Assembly (NCBI RefSeq): GCF_000513895.2 | Contig: NZ_CP165782.1 | Coordinates: forward strand, 1,674,001-1,738,000 | Length of the DNA: 64,000 bases | Source: Ensifer sp. WSM1721 | GTDB lineage: Bacteria > Pseudomonadota > Alphaproteobacteria > Rhizobiales > Rhizobiaceae | Direction: 5' to 3' | Shown here: positions 56,194 to 64,000 of the stretch, in pieces | Layout: the number at the start of each line of letters is the position of its first letter | How positions within the stretch are numbered: position 1 is the stretch's first letter | The notes under the pieces: model-generated | Database searches by the model: none | Told to the model about the DNA's origin: nothing | What the model saw: the letters and a program-made list of their open reading frames with translations, nothing else | Program-made: the position numbers and the translations under genes

Positions 56194-57072
56194 TTACCAG
56201 TTCAGGATCGGCTCCATAGCGACGCGGAACTCGGCCTTTTCATCGTCGGTCAGCGGGCCCAGTGGCGCGCGGCACTCACCCATGGGTAGGCCCTGAAGCT
56301 CGCAGCCATACTTGATCTTCTGCACGAACTTGCCGCTTTCGAGGATGTTCATCGCCCGGTAGAGCGTTTTCATCTGCGCACGCGCCTTGTCGAGGTCGCC
56401 GGATTTGAATGTCCTGTCGAGGTCACAGCAGGGCTTGGCCATGCAGTTCGACGGGCCGCAGATCCAGCTCTCCGCGCCCCAGAACATGAAGTCGAGCGCA
56501 ATGTCGTCCGAGCCGGAAACCAGTTGAATGCGGCCCTCGTAGCAGCTGGCGATGTCGATGGCGCGCTGCAAAACCCCCGAGCTTTCCTTGATCCCGATCA
56601 CGCGCGGATTGTCGGCGAAATGGTCCATCAGCTCGAAACTGATGTCCGAACCGTCTTTGGCCGGATAGGAATAGAGGACCAGGTTCACATCGACGGCATC
56701 GAGCACGGTTTCATAATGCCGGATCAATTCGGCTTGCGTCGGCCGGGTGTAGAACGGCGGAGCGAGCAGCACAGTGTCATAGCCGATCTCTTTGGCGATC
56801 GCCGTCTGCTCGATCACTTCGCGGGTGGCAGGCGCATTGGTGCCGGCGATCAGGATCTCACCCGGTTTGGCAAAATCCTTGACGAATTGCAGCACATCGC
56901 GGCGCTCTTCGGTGGACTGGCTGAAATATTCTCCGGTCGACCCGTTCGGAACCCAGCCGGTGACGCCGGCTTCACGCAGATGTGCCAGAAGCTTTTCAAA
57001 GGCCTTGAAATCGATCCTGTTGTTCGCGTCGAACGGGGTGACGAGGGCCGGCATGACGCCAGAGAGTTTCAT
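56194..57072 (-). CDS. DapA-family lyase/deaminase (HypD-like)
   Basis: 292 residues from the ATG at 57072, behind AGGAGA. The Schiff-base Lys 162 (GIKESSG) and Tyr 134 (LVLYSYPA, replacing YNxP) are present. In hydroxyproline catabolism a DapA-like deaminase turns pyrroline-4-hydroxy-2-carboxylate into alpha-ketoglutarate semialdehyde. The cluster makes that role likely; other keto-sugar acid lyases share this fold. Confidence 0.87.
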   Translation of the reverse strand: MKLSGVMPALVTPFDANNRIDFKAFEKLLAHLREAGVTGWVPNGSTGEYFSQSTEERRDVLQFVKDFAKPGEILIAGTNAPATREVIEQTAIAKEIGYDTVLLAPPFYTRPTQAELIRHYETVLDAVDVNLVLYSYPAKDGSDISFELMDHFADNPRVIGIKESSGVLQRAIDIASCYEGRIQLVSGSDDIALDFMFWGAESWICGPSNCMAKPCCDLDRTFKSGDLDKARAQMKTLYRAMNILESGKFVQKIKYGCELQGLPMGECRAPLGPLTDDEKAEFRVAMEPILNW

Positions 57073-57101
57073 GGGATATCTCCTATGCAAGAGTTCCGCG
57101 A

Positions 57102-57767
57102 TCAGATCGCGAGTTTGGCGAGCACGCGCCGCTCGACGAGGGTCACGGCGCGGGTGAGCGGGAATGCGATGACGAAGTAGATGAGGGCGACGACCGTCAG
57201 CACTTCGACGGGGCGCGCCGTATTGTTAGAAATGTTCTGGCCGACGAACATCAGGTCCGCCATTCCGACCGCGGAAACGAGTGCGCTTTCCTTGAACAGG
57301 CTGACGCAGTTCGAAAGCAGCGTCGGAACGGCGCGGAGCACCGCCTGCGGCAGGATCACGTTCGTCACCTGGACGCGGCGCGGCAGGCCGAGCGCGACGC
57401 AGGCATCGAGCTGCTCCGGACCGATGGACTTGAGCGACGCACGAAAAGTCTCGCTGCTGATCGCACCCATGTAGAGCGTGAGTGCGATCACCCCCGAGGC
57501 GAGATTGGAGAGCTCCACGCCGAGGATCAGCGGCAGGCAGAAGAAGATCCAGAAGAGCTGGATGAGCACCGGCGTGCCGCGGAAGAACTCGACATAGGCA
57601 CCGGAGATGGAGCGCAGGACGGCGTTGCGCGATGTTCGGGCAAGACCGACGACAAAGCCGAGGCTGCAGCCGAGGACCACGCAGATCAGCGTCAGCTTGA
57701 CCGTCGTCCAGAGACCGAGCGCGAGCGCTTCCTGGAAGCGAAGGATGATCGAGAAGTCGAGATCCAT
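57102..57767 (-). CDS. Amino acid ABC transporter permease 2
   Basis: 221 residues, about five hydrophobic segments, EAA-like block (CVALGLPRRVQVTNVILPQ). Eleven bases after the first permease gene. Partner of the ATPase at 58450. Confidence 0.92.
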   Translation of the reverse strand: MDLDFSIILRFQEALALGLWTTVKLTLICVVLGCSLGFVVGLARTSRNAVLRSISGAYVEFFRGTPVLIQLFWIFFCLPLILGVELSNLASGVIALTLYMGAISSETFRASLKSIGPEQLDACVALGLPRRVQVTNVILPQAVLRAVPTLLSNCVSLFKESALVSAVGMADLMFVGQNISNNTARPVEVLTVVALIYFVIAFPLTRAVTLVERRVLAKLAI

Positions 57768-57777
57768 GGTCTTCTCC

Positions 57778-58440
57778 TCAGCTCATCATCAGTTGGCGGC
57801 GACGTTCGAGATAGCCGACGATCTGGGAAACGGGGAACGAGACGGCGAAGTAGACGAGTGCGACGATCGTAAAGGTCTCGATCGGCCGATAGGTTTCCGT
57901 CGCAAGCGTTTTCGCCTGGTACATGAGATCCTGCACGGCGACGATGGCGACCAGCGCCGTTTGCTGGAAGATACCGATGCCGTTCGTGAGCAGGACGGGT
58001 ATCGAAGCGCGAACCGCGGTCGGCAGCACGATATAGAGCGTGCGCTGCAGCGGATTGAGGCCGAGCGCGATGCCGGCATCGAGCTGTTCGCGCGGAACGG
58101 CCTGGATCGAGGCGCGATAGGCCTCGGCGTTGAAGGCCATCAGGTTGAGGCCGAGCGCGAGGATGCCCATCGTCATCGAGCCGAGAAAGACGTTGAACAG
58201 CATCGGCACGCAATAGAAGAACCAGACGATCTGCACGATCGCCGGCGTGCAACGGAAGAATTCGACGAAGAGCATGGCCGGCAGCCGTACCGGCGCGAAG
58301 CGGCTCATGATGAGCAGCGCCAGTGAAAAGCCGAGCACGACGCCGATGATATTGGCGGCGACCGTCAGTTGCAGCGTGACGATCAGCCCTTCCCAGAGCG
58401 GTCCGAAGGAGATGGACTGGAAGTCGAAGGAATAACCCAT
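57778..58440 (-). CDS. Amino acid ABC transporter permease 1
   Basis: 220 residues; EAA-like block (GIALGLNPLQRTLYIVLPTA) and about five hydrophobic segments. Both permeases belong to the polar amino acid group and together form the membrane channel. Confidence 0.92.
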   Translation of the reverse strand: MGYSFDFQSISFGPLWEGLIVTLQLTVAANIIGVVLGFSLALLIMSRFAPVRLPAMLFVEFFRCTPAIVQIVWFFYCVPMLFNVFLGSMTMGILALGLNLMAFNAEAYRASIQAVPREQLDAGIALGLNPLQRTLYIVLPTAVRASIPVLLTNGIGIFQQTALVAIVAVQDLMYQAKTLATETYRPIETFTIVALVYFAVSFPVSQIVGYLERRRQLMMS

Positions 58441-58449
58441 TTCGCCCTC

Positions 58450-59229
58450 CTAGTGCCGGATGTGGAAGACGCGGTCGATGAACTCGCGGGTGCGCTCTTC
58501 CCTCGGCGAACCGAGCACCTGCTCCGGCGGTCCATCCTCGACGACCACGCCGCCGGCGCAGAAGATGACGCGCGAGGCGATGTTCTTCGCAAACCACATG
58601 TCGTGGGTGACGATCATCATCGGCATGTCCTGGCGGGCAAGCTGCAGGATCACCTGCTCGACCTCGGCGACGAGCTCCGGATCGAGCGCCGACGTCACTT
58701 CGTCGAACAGCATCAGCTTCGGGTCGAGCATCAAGGCGCGGGCGATCGCCACGCGTTGTTTCTGTCCGCCGGAAAGCTGCGCCGGATAGGCGTTCGCCTT
58801 GGCTCCAAGGCCGAAGCGCTCGAGCAGCGCCTGGGCGCGCTTGGTGGCGCTCGCCTTCGCTTCACCACGCACCTTACAGGGCGCGAGGATCAGGTTCTGG
58901 ACGACGTTAAGATGCGGGAACAGCGTGTAGTGCTGGAACACCATGCCGATCGAGCGCCGCACCTCGGCGTCGATCACGGTTTTCTTGTCGGCTCCCTCGG
59001 ACGAGATATAAGGCTTGCCGCCGAAGCTGATCGAGCCGCTGTCGATCTTCTCAAGCCCCATCACGACACGCAGGAGCGTGCTCTTGCCGCCACCGCTCGG
59101 GCCGATGACCACCACCCTTTCGCCGGGCTTCATCTCGATGTCCAGACCCTTGAGCACCTGGATGTGAGGCCCGTAGCTCTTGTGAAGGGACTGGATTTTG
59201 ACAAGGGGAGCACTGAAGGACATGGTCAT
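58450..59229 (-). CDS. Amino acid ABC transporter ATP-binding protein
   Basis: About 259 residues from ATG 59229 (alternatives 59241 GTG, 59223 ATG). Walker A GPSGGGKSTLLRV, signature QLSGGQKQRVAIARAL, Walker B LMLFDEVTSALDPEL, and H-loop VTHDMWFAKN. Powers the transporter; all four transporter parts are together here, unlike the transporter at 9.3-11.9 kb. Confidence 0.93.
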   Translation of the reverse strand: MTMSFSAPLVKIQSLHKSYGPHIQVLKGLDIEMKPGERVVVIGPSGGGKSTLLRVVMGLEKIDSGSISFGGKPYISSEGADKKTVIDAEVRRSIGMVFQHYTLFPHLNVVQNLILAPCKVRGEAKASATKRAQALLERFGLGAKANAYPAQLSGGQKQRVAIARALMLDPKLMLFDEVTSALDPELVAEVEQVILQLARQDMPMMIVTHDMWFAKNIASRVIFCAGGVVVEDGPPEQVLGSPREERTREFIDRVFHIRH

Positions 59230-59301
59230 CGCCGATCTCACTGGTCAAAAGAGGGATGAGAGCGGCCGGGCAAACGAAATGACCGCCCGGCCAGGCCTTT
59301 G

Positions 59302-60141
59302 TCATTGAGTGCTCTTCAGCACCTGATCGACAGCCTTGCGGATCAGTTCGTCCACGTGGCCGGTCGCGACCTTTTCCTCCAGAAAGATGTTCACCACTTC
59401 AACGTCGGCGGCCGACAACTGATGCGGCAGGCCGAAGGCGACGCCCTGCTTCGCCAAGGCCGGCGCCGGGTTGAACGCCACCGCCCAATCCAGGTTGGCT
59501 TGGGTGAAGAGTTGATTGGTGTCGGAAGCATCGACGAGGATGTCGGCGCGCCGGGAGACGACCGCGAGGCGCGTTTCATCGTTGCCCGGCAGGCGCAGGA
59601 TCGTTGCGTTTTTCACCGCAGCGGTGATTGCCTTATCCTGCGCCGTCCCCGACATGACAGCCAGCGTCACGTCCTTCTTGTCGATGTCGGCGACCGAGGT
59701 CGCTCCGGCCGGAATCGTCGGGTTCTCCTTATTGTAGGCGAGCGATATCTGGTACTCCATCGCCGGGATGGAGAACTGCACGGCCATGGCGCGGGCCGGC
59801 GTCCGGTTCAACGCGAGCGAGACATCCCATTTGCCCGCCTGCAGACCGGCGACGATGTTGTCCCAGGTCGTATCGACGAATTCCGGCTTGACCTTCAGGG
59901 CATCGGCGAATTCGCGGCAGAGATCCGCAAAGAAGCCGGAGTATTCACCGGTGGCCGGGTCACGCATGACATAGGGCGGAGCAACGGCAGCGCCGCATCG
60001 CAAAACGCCGGCCTTCTGCACACCCTGCCAGTAGCCTTCGGCGGTCTGTGCATAAGCGGCGCTCCCAGAAATGCCGGCCATCAGGGTAAGCGCAGGCAAC
60101 GCCCGCATGGCGGACGCAAGCATCTTCGAAAGCATCTTCAA
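59302..60141 (-). CDS. Amino acid ABC transporter periplasmic binding protein
   Basis: 279 residues: signal peptide (ALPALTLMAGISGSAAYAQ), then family 3-type binding domain (GVLRCGAAVAPPYVMRDPAT, GEYSGFFADLCREF). First gene of the minus-strand operon, facing the GntR gene. Ligand is likely hydroxyproline or a related imino acid, from neighbours only. Confidence 0.9.
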   Translation of the reverse strand: MKMLSKMLASAMRALPALTLMAGISGSAAYAQTAEGYWQGVQKAGVLRCGAAVAPPYVMRDPATGEYSGFFADLCREFADALKVKPEFVDTTWDNIVAGLQAGKWDVSLALNRTPARAMAVQFSIPAMEYQISLAYNKENPTIPAGATSVADIDKKDVTLAVMSGTAQDKAITAAVKNATILRLPGNDETRLAVVSRRADILVDASDTNQLFTQANLDWAVAFNPAPALAKQGVAFGLPHQLSAADVEVVNIFLEEKVATGHVDELIRKAVDQVLKSTQ

Positions 60142-60208
60142 TTTCCTCTGTTTGACGGCGCTTTTGCGCGCGGTTCCACCCGTCGGCCATTGCCGATCTT
60201 GTTATTTG

Positions 60209-60261
60209 TGTCGTCTCCGTGTCGACACTGTTAATTAATGTCGTCTCCGTGTCGACATTGT
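60209..60261. promoter_or_regulatory. Two tandem operator-like repeats in the divergent promoter
   Basis: TGTCGTCTCCGTGTCGACAC (60209) and TGTCGTCTCCGTGTCGACAT (60239) are near-identical and 30 bases apart, about three DNA turns. Each holds the palindrome TGTCGACA. Placement and shape suit binding of the GntR regulator encoded at 60336. Confidence 0.75.
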
Positions 60262-60335
60262 CAAGCGGAAAATTTACATTGTCACGGCGGGGCCATTCTG
60301 GCCTTATGCGTCGGGATGGTAAGAAAGGGACGTAA

Positions 60336-61055
60336 GTGTCTGACGAAACTGAAACCAAGCGAGCCAAGGGCACCGGTTGGAAGAGCGTTTACGAGACGCT
60401 CAGAAACGAGATCCTCGCGCTGACGCTCGCCCCTGGGCAGCTCCTTGATGAAAACACGCTTGCCGAGCGCTTCGATATGTCCCGCTCGCCGGTCCGCGAA
60501 GCGCTGATCCGGCTCGCGGGCGAGGATCTTGTCGTAACGCTTTCAAACCGCAGCACGATCGTCGCGCCGATCGAGGTCGCGACCTTCCCGAAATATGTCG
60601 AGGCCCTGGACATCGCTCAGCGCATGAATACCCGGCTTGCGGCAGAACTGCGGACCGAGGCCGACCTGAAGGCGATCGCCAAGCGGCAGAAAGAGTTTGA
60701 GGCGGCGGTCAAGGCCGGCAACCACCTGCAAATGTCGGAGACCAACAAGCAGTTCCACATGGCGATCGCCAAGGCCGGCAAGAATCCCTATCTCGCCTCG
60801 TTCTACGAGCGGCTGCTCAATCAGGGTCAGCGGATGCTCCATCTCCACTTCGAATATCTGGAGCGAACGCACGAAGGCTATCTCTTGACCGACGAGCACC
60901 ATCTGATGCTCGAGGCAATCCGGGCAAAGAATGTCGATCTCGCAGACGAACTGGCCCATGCCCACACCCGCCAGTTCCAGCAGAACTTCATCGACTTCAT
61001 GCGCGAGAACTACACGACGGACGTCTCGCTCGCGCGGCGAAAGGCGGCAGAATAG
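60336..61055 (+). CDS. GntR-family (FadR/VanR-type) regulator of the hydroxyproline-type operon
   Basis: 239 residues, GTG start behind AAGGGA. The winged helix is near 15-75 (NTLAERFDMSRSPVREALIR), then a helical FCD ligand domain (TNKQFHMAIAKAG, LTDEHHLMLEAI). It faces the operon with two tandem candidate sites between, and its stop touches the ProC-like gene. It probably represses until an intermediate binds. Confidence 0.92.
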   Translation: MSDETETKRAKGTGWKSVYETLRNEILALTLAPGQLLDENTLAERFDMSRSPVREALIRLAGEDLVVTLSNRSTIVAPIEVATFPKYVEALDIAQRMNTRLAAELRTEADLKAIAKRQKEFEAAVKAGNHLQMSETNKQFHMAIAKAGKNPYLASFYERLLNQGQRMLHLHFEYLERTHEGYLLTDEHHLMLEAIRAKNVDLADELAHAHTRQFQQNFIDFMRENYTTDVSLARRKAAE

Positions 61056-61823
61056 ATGCGTATCGGCTTCATCGGCACGGGCGCAATTACCGAGGCAATG
61101 GTAACAGGCATCCTGTCGGATACGCCCTTGGCGAGCGAGGTTGTCGTCTCGCCTCGAAATGCCGAGGTTGCGAGCCGATTGGCGAGCATGTTTCCGGCGG
61201 TACGGATTGCCGCTGACAACCAGGAGGTCGCGGACGCTTCCGATATCCTCGTTCTCGCCATCCGGCCACAGGTCGCCGAACGGGTCGTAAGGGGTCTCCA
61301 CTTCACCCCCGGTCAGACAGTCATTAGCGTCATCGCTGCGACCGATCGCGATCGCCTTAAAGAATGGATTGGACAGGAGGTTCGCCTCACACAGGCAATA
61401 CCCCTGCCCTTCGTCGCCAACCGCGACGGCGTCACCGCGATATACCCACCGGATCCGGACGTGGCATCCCTGTTCTCAGGCCTGGGAACAACCGTTCAGT
61501 GCACCACGAGAGATGAATACGACCTTCTCGCCGTCGCGAGTGCGATGATGGCGACGTATTTGGGCATCATGGACCGGACCACAAGCTGGCTTGCCGCGCA
61601 GGGGTTGCCCGAGACTTCCGCAAGGGCCTATCTCGCTGCGCTTTTTGCCAGCCTCTCACAAATTGCACTGCGATCGAGCGACACAGCTCTCAGCGAGTTG
61701 AGCTCTGAATTTGCAACCAAGGGCGGACTGAACGAACAGGTTCTTGCCGATTTCGAACGCAATGGCGGAATTGCCGCATTGACCGGAGCCCTCGACGGAG
61801 TTCTCCGTCGCATCAAGGGATAG
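61056..61823 (+). CDS. Pyrroline-5-carboxylate reductase-like (ProC family)
   Basis: 255 residues with the Rossmann start MRIGFIGTGAITEAMVTGIL and the C-terminal family block ATKGGLNEQVLADFERNGG. ProC uses NADPH to reduce pyrroline-5-carboxylate to proline. Sited next to the operon, it may reduce a pyrroline formed there. The start is one base past the GntR stop. Confidence 0.86.
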   Translation: MRIGFIGTGAITEAMVTGILSDTPLASEVVVSPRNAEVASRLASMFPAVRIAADNQEVADASDILVLAIRPQVAERVVRGLHFTPGQTVISVIAATDRDRLKEWIGQEVRLTQAIPLPFVANRDGVTAIYPPDPDVASLFSGLGTTVQCTTRDEYDLLAVASAMMATYLGIMDRTTSWLAAQGLPETSARAYLAALFASLSQIALRSSDTALSELSSEFATKGGLNEQVLADFERNGGIAALTGALDGVLRRIKG

Positions 61824-61849
61824 CTGGAGCATCCGGATCTTTCGGCGCC

Positions 61850-62974
61850 TTACCGACCGCGGTAGGTGAAGATTGCCGATGGCGCCGCCGAAAGCTCGGC
61901 TGTCTCCCGGGTCAAGCGGTCGCGAAGCGGTGACCGGATGCAAACCGGATCGGTTGCGCTCGCATCGCCGGCGAGCGCCATTGCCTGACAACGGCAGCCG
62001 CCGAAATCAATCTTCTTGCGCTCGCAGCTACGACAGAGCTCTGGCATCCAGTCCTCGCCGCGATAGGCGTTGAATGCGTCGCTTTCGTACCAGATCTTTG
62101 AGAGTGAGCCGTCGCGAATACTCTCGAAGGACAGACCCGGAATGGTCTCCGCCGCATGGCATGGAAGCACACGGCCGGACGGCGTGACGTTCAAGCCCAC
62201 CCTTCCCCAGCCGCCCATGCAGGCCTTCGGGTATTTCGAATAATAGTCGGCCGGCACATAGTCGATCACCAGTATGCCCTCATATTTTTTCCGTGCCTCG
62301 GCGACCGTCAGCGTCGCGCGCTCGACCTGCTCGCGTGTCGGCATGAGAGCCCCTTTGTTGCGCTCCGCCCAGCCGTGAAACTGCACCGTTGCGACTTCTA
62401 TGCGGCGCGCCTTCAGCCGGATCGCCAGTTCGATCATGGCATCGATCTCGCCCATGTTCTGCCTGTGGCAGACGGCATTGAGCGTCAGGGGAATCCTGGC
62501 ATCTGCCACCCAGCCCGCGACGGCCATCTTTCGCTCATAACCGCCTCTGTATCCACCGATCCGGTCGGCGCTTTCGGGAGAAACGCCTTGGATCGATAGC
62601 TGAACATGGTCGAGCCCAGCATCGGCCAGGCTGTTGATTCTGTCTTCTGTCAGCCCCACACCCGAGGTGATCAGGTTGGTGTAAAGTCCGAAGGAAACGG
62701 CTGCCCTCGTCAGCTCGACAAGGTCCCGTCGTGCCGCCGGCTCTCCTCCGGACAAGTGCAGATGCAAGACGCCGAGATCGGCGGCTTGCCTGAAGACGCC
62801 TATCCATTCCTCGGTGGAAAGCTCCTCGTTTGCCCGCGTCAACTCGATGGGGTTGGAGCAATAGGGGCAAGCGAGCGGACAGCGATGCGTCAGTTCGGCC
62901 AGCATCGCCATCGGCGGCGGAGCGCGCGGAACGTCGCGTATGGCATGGTCTGCAAGGGTGGCTGCGGTGCTCAT
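61850..62974 (-). CDS. pqqE: PQQ biosynthesis radical SAM protein PqqE
   Basis: 374 residues. The radical SAM motif CPLACPYCSNP binds the cluster, and a SPASM-like Cys-rich tail (CRSCERKKIDFGGCRCQAMA) follows. It links Glu and Tyr in the PqqA peptide with PqqD. Overlaps the pqqD stop by four bases. Confidence 0.95.
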   Translation of the reverse strand: MSTAATLADHAIRDVPRAPPPMAMLAELTHRCPLACPYCSNPIELTRANEELSTEEWIGVFRQAADLGVLHLHLSGGEPAARRDLVELTRAAVSFGLYTNLITSGVGLTEDRINSLADAGLDHVQLSIQGVSPESADRIGGYRGGYERKMAVAGWVADARIPLTLNAVCHRQNMGEIDAMIELAIRLKARRIEVATVQFHGWAERNKGALMPTREQVERATLTVAEARKKYEGILVIDYVPADYYSKYPKACMGGWGRVGLNVTPSGRVLPCHAAETIPGLSFESIRDGSLSKIWYESDAFNAYRGEDWMPELCRSCERKKIDFGGCRCQAMALAGDASATDPVCIRSPLRDRLTRETAELSAAPSAIFTYRGR

Positions 62975-63267
62975 TCGATGAACTCCAGCATGCGACGATT
63001 GGCAAGCTCGTGGACGAACGCCTTGACGTCCTCCGCGATCTGGGCAACCGGAGCCTCGAACTTCTGGGCGAAGTCGTCTGCGATCTGATCAAGGCTCCGC
63101 TCGCCATCGAGGGCTTCGACGATTGCGACGGCGATATCGTCCAGGGCCATGGCGCGTTCCGGCGCCAGCAGGACCGTCTGGCCACGAACCGGATCCTCGC
63201 GCAGCCGCACGCCCTGTGCCAGCTTGACGACGCTAGATCCTGAAATCACGGGTGCATCGGCATTCAT
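62971..63267 (-). CDS. pqqD: PQQ biosynthesis peptide chaperone PqqD
   Basis: 98 residues from the ATG at 63267, which overlaps the pqqC stop (ATGA). Family blocks LREDPVRGQTVLLAPERAMA and the RRE-type wing bind the PqqA leader. The frame extends upstream to 63384 inside pqqC. Confidence 0.93.
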   Translation of the reverse strand: MNADAPVISGSSVVKLAQGVRLREDPVRGQTVLLAPERAMALDDIAVAIVEALDGERSLDQIADDFAQKFEAPVAQIAEDVKAFVHELANRRMLEFIE

Positions 63268-64000
63268 TCCGCGGCCTCCGTCGCTGTCGGCTCGCGAACC
63301 ACTCCTTCGCGGCCGTCCCAGCCGCCCGGCGGAATGCGTCCCGGCGTCACATAGGCCGAATATAGCGCATCGAGCTGGGACCACAGGACATCCGTCTTGA
63401 ACGTGAGCGCGGCGGCGGCTGCGTCCTGTTTCTCCCTCGTGTCGGCGTGATCGAGGACATAGGCGAGACCGAATTCGACATCGCGAGGCGCCTCGTTCAG
63501 TCGCTGACGGAAATAGGCGAGTGCCGCCTCGTCGGCGAACGCGTAGTGTTCCAGCAGTCCGGCGATGCGTTCGGAATGGATCTTCGGCGCGAAAAGCTCG
63601 GTCAGCGAGGATGCCACCGCCTCGACAAGCGGCTTCTCACGCACGAACGCCACATAGGCGTCGACGGCAAACCGGGTCGCAGGCAGGACGCCCCTTGTCG
63701 AGGAAACATAGGCAGGATCGAGCCCGACGGCCTCGGCGAGACGCAGCCAGCGCCGGATGCCGCCGCCCTCGTCCATGCCGCCGTCATGGTCTTCGATTCG
63801 GGAGCGCCAGACCCTACGCAGTTGAGGGTCGTCGCAACGGGACAGGAAGGCCGCATCCTTCATGGGAATCCGGCTCTGGTAATAATACCGGTTGATCACC
63901 CAGGCCCGAACTTGCGTCATCGTGCAACCACCGCCGTGGAGCATCGCGTGAAAGGGGTGCTTGTCGTGATAACGCTGCTTCCCGATCTCCAGGAGGCGGG
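63264..64000 (-). CDS. pqqC: PQQ synthase PqqC, 5' end beyond the window
   Basis: The window edge cuts the N-terminus. Visible from about KQRYHDKHPFH, then the family block QVRAWVINRYYYQSRIPMKD and LLEHYAFADEAALAYFRQRL. It carries out the last oxidation and ring closure to PQQ. pqqA and pqqB would lie beyond 64000. Confidence 0.94.
   Translation of the reverse strand, partial: RLLEIGKQRYHDKHPFHAMLHGGGCTMTQVRAWVINRYYYQSRIPMKDAAFLSRCDDPQLRRVWRSRIEDHDGGMDEGGGIRRWLRLAEAVGLDPAYVSSTRGVLPATRFAVDAYVAFVREKPLVEAVASSLTELFAPKIHSERIAGLLEHYAFADEAALAYFRQRLNEAPRDVEFGLAYVLDHADTREKQDAAAAALTFKTDVLWSQLDALYSAYVTPGRIPPGGWDGREGVVREPTATEAAE

Overview
The window reads as chromosomal DNA of a Sinorhizobium/Ensifer-type alphaproteobacterium. 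The GC content is high, coding density is dense, many start/stop codons overlap as ATGA, and several proteins look rhizobial (Usg, DUF1289, DUF2270, cobT/cobS, pqqCDE). Two copies of a 105-bp double-palindrome repeat match the RIME1 description from rhizobia. No rRNA, tRNA or CRISPR array was found.

Layout. 1-12.4 kb: moaA, a chemoreceptor, an EamA exporter, mobA-mobB, an OmpA-domain protein with a 90-bp minisatellite, a polar amino acid ABC transporter without its ATPase, and usg. 12.4-24.4 kb: an SDR protein, DUF2270, a TPR-methyltransferase, a 3-hydroxyisobutyrate dehydrogenase-like enzyme, a frameshifted DNA alkylation repair gene, an Lrp regulator, a UDG/thermonuclease pair, a histidine kinase, diacylglycerol kinase, cobT/cobS for B12, and a DUF1289/aspartic protease pair.

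24.6-29.5 kb is the most notable region: a compact divergent locus that looks like a ribosomally made, YcaO/TfuA-modified peptide (RiPP) system. On the plus strand a 99-aa candidate precursor with two C-terminal repeats is followed directly by a YcaO cyclodehydratase-like gene and a TfuA gene. On the minus strand an XRE regulator and a SARP/TPR-type regulator are translationally coupled, followed by a second 71-aa precursor-like gene with the same N-terminal leader and one copy of the C-terminal motif. I do not recognise the precursor family.

29.5-50.8 kb: an ABC-2 exporter, a BigR-type sulfide-response operon (TauE/SafE, persulfide dioxygenase-like MBL protein, BigR-like repressor), a candidate small RNA with anti-Shine-Dalgarno loops, an extensin-like lipoprotein, a triple-Kazal lipoprotein, a Cache chemoreceptor, a TetR gene with a perfect 24-bp operator, uvrB carrying a palindromic repeat inside its reading frame, an MFS transporter, a J-domain protein, a cold-shock gene, and dusA next to the first 33 codons of a dusA-type integrase (a scar of a mobile element). 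A hydrolase, a phosphoribosyltransferase and a CBS protein follow.

50.8-61.8 kb is a hydroxyproline/proline-type catabolic operon: ABC uptake system, DapA-like deaminase, D-amino acid oxidase-like flavoprotein, aldehyde dehydrogenase, proline racemase-superfamily enzyme and two SDRs on the minus strand, facing a GntR regulator and a ProC-like reductase, with two tandem operator-like repeats between them. The window ends in pqqC-pqqD-pqqE (pqqC is cut by the window edge).
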